Positions 5,031 to 7,234 of a stretch of 7,234 nt of DNA are shown in pieces. The notes below the pieces were generated by a model. The model had not been told where the DNA came from, made no database searches, and worked only from the letters and a program-made list of their open reading frames with translations. This stretch comes from CAZMGG01 sp964565715 (GTDB taxonomy: Bacteria; Planctomycetota; UBA1135; UBA2386): the NCBI GenBank assembly GCA_964565715.1, contig CAZMGG010000201.1:1-7234 (forward strand). The letters are read 5' to 3'. The position numbers and the translations under genes were made by a program. The stretch's first letter is position 1; every line of letters begins with the position of its first letter.

Positions 5031-5639
5031 TCACCAGGGGATGTGCAGGCCGAACCAGGCGTAGGCGGCGGTCTCGGTCATCTCGAAGTTCTGCTCGGTG
5101 GCGTTGAAGCCCTGGGCGTAGCCGATCTGCAGCTCCAGCCGCGCCCGGTCCATGTAGCGATGCACCGGCAGTTCCAGCAGCACGGCGCTGGTGAACATCG
5201 CCACCGGCAGGCTCCAGCCGCCCTCCTGGGCCTGTTCGTCGTCGTGGCGACGGTCGAGCCCGAGCCCCACGGTCGGACCGATGCGGAAGCGAAGCCGGTC
5301 GTCACCGTCGCCGTAGCGGAAGCGCGGATCGGGGTAGGCGTGATGGATGCCCCGCTCCCGCTCCGCCCGCTGCTCGTTCTCCCGCGAACGGCGCAGCTCG
5401 TCGGTGGGCCAGTGGCCGAAGGCGAAGAAGATCTCGCTCTGGCTGATCGACGGATGGATCACGCCACGCGGCGTCGGGTCGACGCCCTCCGCCGGGTCGC
5501 CGCGCTTGTAGAAGCCGTTGCGGCCGGACGGGCCGAACCAGCGGCCCTCGGGACCGAGGAAGTCGGGCAGCGCGCAGCCGGCCGTGCCGAGGCCGAGGGC
5601 GGCGAGGACCAGCGCAGGGAGGGCACGACGAGGGGACAA
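5031..5639 (-). CDS. Predicted outer-membrane or periplasmic lipoprotein, unknown function
   Basis: I do not recognise this 202-residue protein. It begins with a lipoprotein signal peptide: SPRR, a hydrophobic run ALPALVLAALGLG, then TAGC with lipidation Cys22. The residue after Cys is Ala, so there is no Asp retention signal for the inner membrane. The middle (about 27-110) is rich in Gly, Pro and aromatics, with a charged stretch RRSRENEQRAERERG (83-97). From about residue 116 there are alternating polar/hydrophobic strands: LRFRIGPTVGLGL, LPVAMFTSAVLLELPV, ARLELQIGYAQGF and AYAWFGLHIPW. The chain ends in Trp. This looks like part of a beta-barrel or beta-sandwich, but a family is not evident. 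The TTG at 5639 is inferred because it gives a proper signal peptide and is the first usable in-frame codon after the uvrC stop. Its Shine-Dalgarno is poor. The gene is 17 nt downstream of uvrC and probably co-transcribed. Confidence 0.75.
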   Translation of the reverse strand: MSPRRALPALVLAALGLGTAGCALPDFLGPEGRWFGPSGRNGFYKRGDPAEGVDPTPRGVIHPSISQSEIFFAFGHWPTDELRRSRENEQRAERERGIHHAYPDPRFRYGDGDDRLRFRIGPTVGLGLDRRHDDEQAQEGGWSLPVAMFTSAVLLELPVHRYMDRARLELQIGYAQGFNATEQNFEMTETAAYAWFGLHIPW

Positions 5640-5656
5640 CGGACCCCGGCTGTAGC

Positions 5657-7234
5657 CTAGGAGGACGCCGGCGGCAAACCGGCCGCGCCGTCGGGTCGGC
5701 CCAGGGCCCGGAACACCGCCTCGGCCACCGCCGGCGGGATGCCCGGCACCGCCGCCAGTGCCGCCGGCGAGGCCGCCCGCAGGGCCGACAGCGAACCGAA
5801 GTGCCGCAGCAGCGCCCGCCGCCGCGCCGGACCGACCCCGGGCACGTCGTCCAGCGCGCTGGTCAGCCGCCCGCGCCGCCGCCGGTGGAAGGTGATCGCG
5901 AAGCGGTGGGCCTCGTCGCGCAGCGCCGCCACCAGCAGCGTGTCGGGACCGTGCTGCGGCAGCGGCACCGCCAGGTCCTGCCCCGGCAGGAACACGCGCT
6001 CGCCGCTCTCGACCCGGGCGTCGCCGACGCCGCGCAGGCGGCTCTTGGCCAGCCCGCACAGGGCGAGATCGTCCTGCAGGCCGAGTTCGGCCACCGCCGC
6101 CACCGCCGCCGAGAGCTGGCCGCGGCCGCCGTCCACCACCAGCAGGTCGGGCAGCTCCTCGCCCTTCTGCAGGCAGTGCCGCAGGCTCCGCCGCACCGCC
6201 TCGCCCATCGCCTGGAAGTCGTCGCCGGCGTGCTCCGGGCTGATCGCGTAGCGGCGGTAGGCGGCCTTCTCGGGCCGGCCGTCGACGAAGCAGACCCGGC
6301 TGGCGACGGTGTGCGTGCCCTGGATGGTCGACACGTCGAGGCAGTGCAGCCGTTCGGGGACGAAGCCGAGCCCGAGCCGTTCCGCCAGGCGCTCGGCGCC
6401 GGCCCGGGCCCGCGCCGCGCCGTCCGCCGCGGCCTGGTCCTGCAGCGCCGCGTTCTGGGTGGCCAGTTCGAGCTGCCGCCGCCGCTCGCCGCGCTGCGGC
6501 ACCAGCAGCTCGACGCGGCCGCCGCGCTTGTGGCCGAGCCAGGCCGCCGCCAGTTCCTGCTCGGCGGCGGCGGCCGGCAGCAGGATCGCCGGCGGCACGT
6601 CGCGGTCGCCCTCGTAGAGCCGGCCCAGCAGGTCCGCCAGCAGCAGTTCGTCGGGCAGCTCGCTGCGCAGCGTGAAGCGGCGGGCGCCGGCCAGCACGCC
6701 CTCGCGGAAGCAGAGGAAGGCGACGCTGACCTCGTCGCCGGCGCGGTGCAGGCCGATGGCGTCGGCGTCGCCGGCGGCGCCGGCCACCGCCTGCTTCTCC
6801 ACCACCGCCTGCAGCGCGTCCACCTGCTGCTTGAGGACCTGGGCCCGCTCGAACTCGAGGGCCTCGGCGGCCTGCGCCATCCGCTCGCGCAGGTCGCGCA
6901 GCACCGGCGCGGCGTCGCCACGCAGGATCCGCACCGAGCGGTCCAGCAGCTCGTCGTAGGCCGCGCGGTCGATCAGGCCGGTGCACGGCGCCGGGCAGCG
7001 GCCGATCTGGTGCTTGATGCAGGGCCGGCTGCGGTTGTCGAAGACGTGGTCGCTGCAGTCGCGCAGCGGCGTGATCTTGTGCAGCAGCCGCAGGGTGCGC
7101 CGCACCGCCTTGGCCGAGGCATAGGGGCCGAAGTACTCGGCGCCGTCGGCCTGCCGCCGGCGCACCAGCCGGTACCACGGCCAGGGCTCGCGGCGGTCCA
7201 GGCGCAGCAGCAGGAACGCCTTGTCGTCCTTCAG
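5657..7234 (-). CDS. uvrC: UvrABC system protein C, excision nuclease (N-terminus beyond window)
   Basis: UvrC makes both incisions beside a DNA lesion in nucleotide excision repair, recruited by UvrB. The frame is open to the window edge and gives 525 visible residues. Roughly the first 80-90 residues, most of the GIY-YIG nuclease domain that makes the 3' cut, are missing. Visible parts: the end of that domain (LKDDKAFLLLRLD, then AEYFGPYASAKAVRRTL); a four-Cys cluster at visible residues 60, 72, 80 and 84 (CSD, PCIKHQIGRCPAPC), the proposed iron-sulfur site of the family; a UVR domain at about 111-146 (LEFERAQVLKQQVDALQ); the RNase H-like nuclease for the 5' cut, with D300 (LHCLDVS), D368 (LLVVDGGRGQL) and H443 (RDEAHRFAITFHRRRR); and tandem helix-hairpin-helix at about 459-512 (LDDVPGVGPARRRALL, VPGIPPAVAEAVF). 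The gene ends in TAG. The truncation is only the window boundary. Confidence 0.97.
   Translation of the reverse strand: MKDDKAFLLLRLDRREPWPWYRLVRRRQADGAEYFGPYASAKAVRRTLRLLHKITPLRDCSDHVFDNRSRPCIKHQIGRCPAPCTGLIDRAAYDELLDRSVRILRGDAAPVLRDLRERMAQAAEALEFERAQVLKQQVDALQAVVEKQAVAGAAGDADAIGLHRAGDEVSVAFLCFREGVLAGARRFTLRSELPDELLLADLLGRLYEGDRDVPPAILLPAAAAEQELAAAWLGHKRGGRVELLVPQRGERRRQLELATQNAALQDQAAADGAARARAGAERLAERLGLGFVPERLHCLDVSTIQGTHTVASRVCFVDGRPEKAAYRRYAISPEHAGDDFQAMGEAVRRSLRHCLQKGEELPDLLVVDGGRGQLSAAVAAVAELGLQDDLALCGLAKSRLRGVGDARVESGERVFLPGQDLAVPLPQHGPDTLLVAALRDEAHRFAITFHRRRRGRLTSALDDVPGVGPARRRALLRHFGSLSALRAASPAALAAVPGIPPAVAEAVFRALGRPDGAAGLPPASS

Noticed and set aside
5031..7178. One long minus-strand frame joining lipoprotein sequence to an upstream portion
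   Set aside because: Upstream of about 5660 it is the wrong frame of uvrC, which is Gly/Arg/Ala-rich there. No fusion or frameshift is needed, since uvrC ends cleanly at 5657.
7166..7234. Truncated or internally started uvrC at the GTG at 7165
   Set aside because: The frame continues with conserved UvrC sequence (LKDDKAFLLL) to the window edge, so the gene extends beyond it.

Overview
The window is GC-rich (around 70% by eye, not computed) bacterial chromosome, almost fully coding, and holds nine genes. The organism is a Gram-negative, outer-membrane-bearing bacterium: it has SecA, lipoprotein signal peptidase and a lipoprotein. The SecA, LspA, class 1B PyrD and TraR/DksA sequences remind me of Planctomycetota or a deltaproteobacterial/Myxococcota-like lineage. 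That is an impression from motifs, not a placement. I see no insertion sequence, phage gene, tRNA, rRNA or CRISPR array.

Layout. Positions 1-478 (minus) are the N-terminal 159 codons of secA, cut by the window edge. A 124-bp gap with inverted repeats follows. Positions 603-3898 (minus) form a compact block, transcribed in the order TraR/DksA-family zinc-finger protein, lspA, pyrD (class 1B), a two-domain response regulator, and a small membrane protein. Three of its four junctions are 4-bp GTGA stop/start overlaps. Two of those starts (response regulator and small membrane protein) have a strong Shine-Dalgarno at 7-nt spacing. A plausible sigma70-type promoter (TTGACC, 17 bp, TATGGT) lies about 100 bp upstream of the block. 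The divergent intergenic region 3899-4127 holds that promoter and several hairpins. xerD follows on the plus strand (4128-5015). It converges, with only 15 bp between, on a minus-strand pair: uvrC (5657-7234, N-terminus beyond the window) and, 17 nt downstream of it, a TTG-started 202-residue lipoprotein.

Function. Most genes are housekeeping: protein export (secA), lipoprotein maturation (lspA), pyrimidine synthesis (pyrD), chromosome dimer resolution (xerD) and nucleotide excision repair (uvrC). The lipoprotein is a likely substrate of the LspA encoded here. Three parts look less ordinary. The TraR/DksA-family protein has its zinc finger split by a lysine/alanine-rich insert and ends in a C3H rather than C4 ligand set. 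The response regulator carries an unrecognised N-terminal domain ahead of a C-terminal receiver. The small two-helix membrane protein is translationally coupled to that regulator. Together the last two could be an undescribed signalling pair, but this is inference from gene order only.
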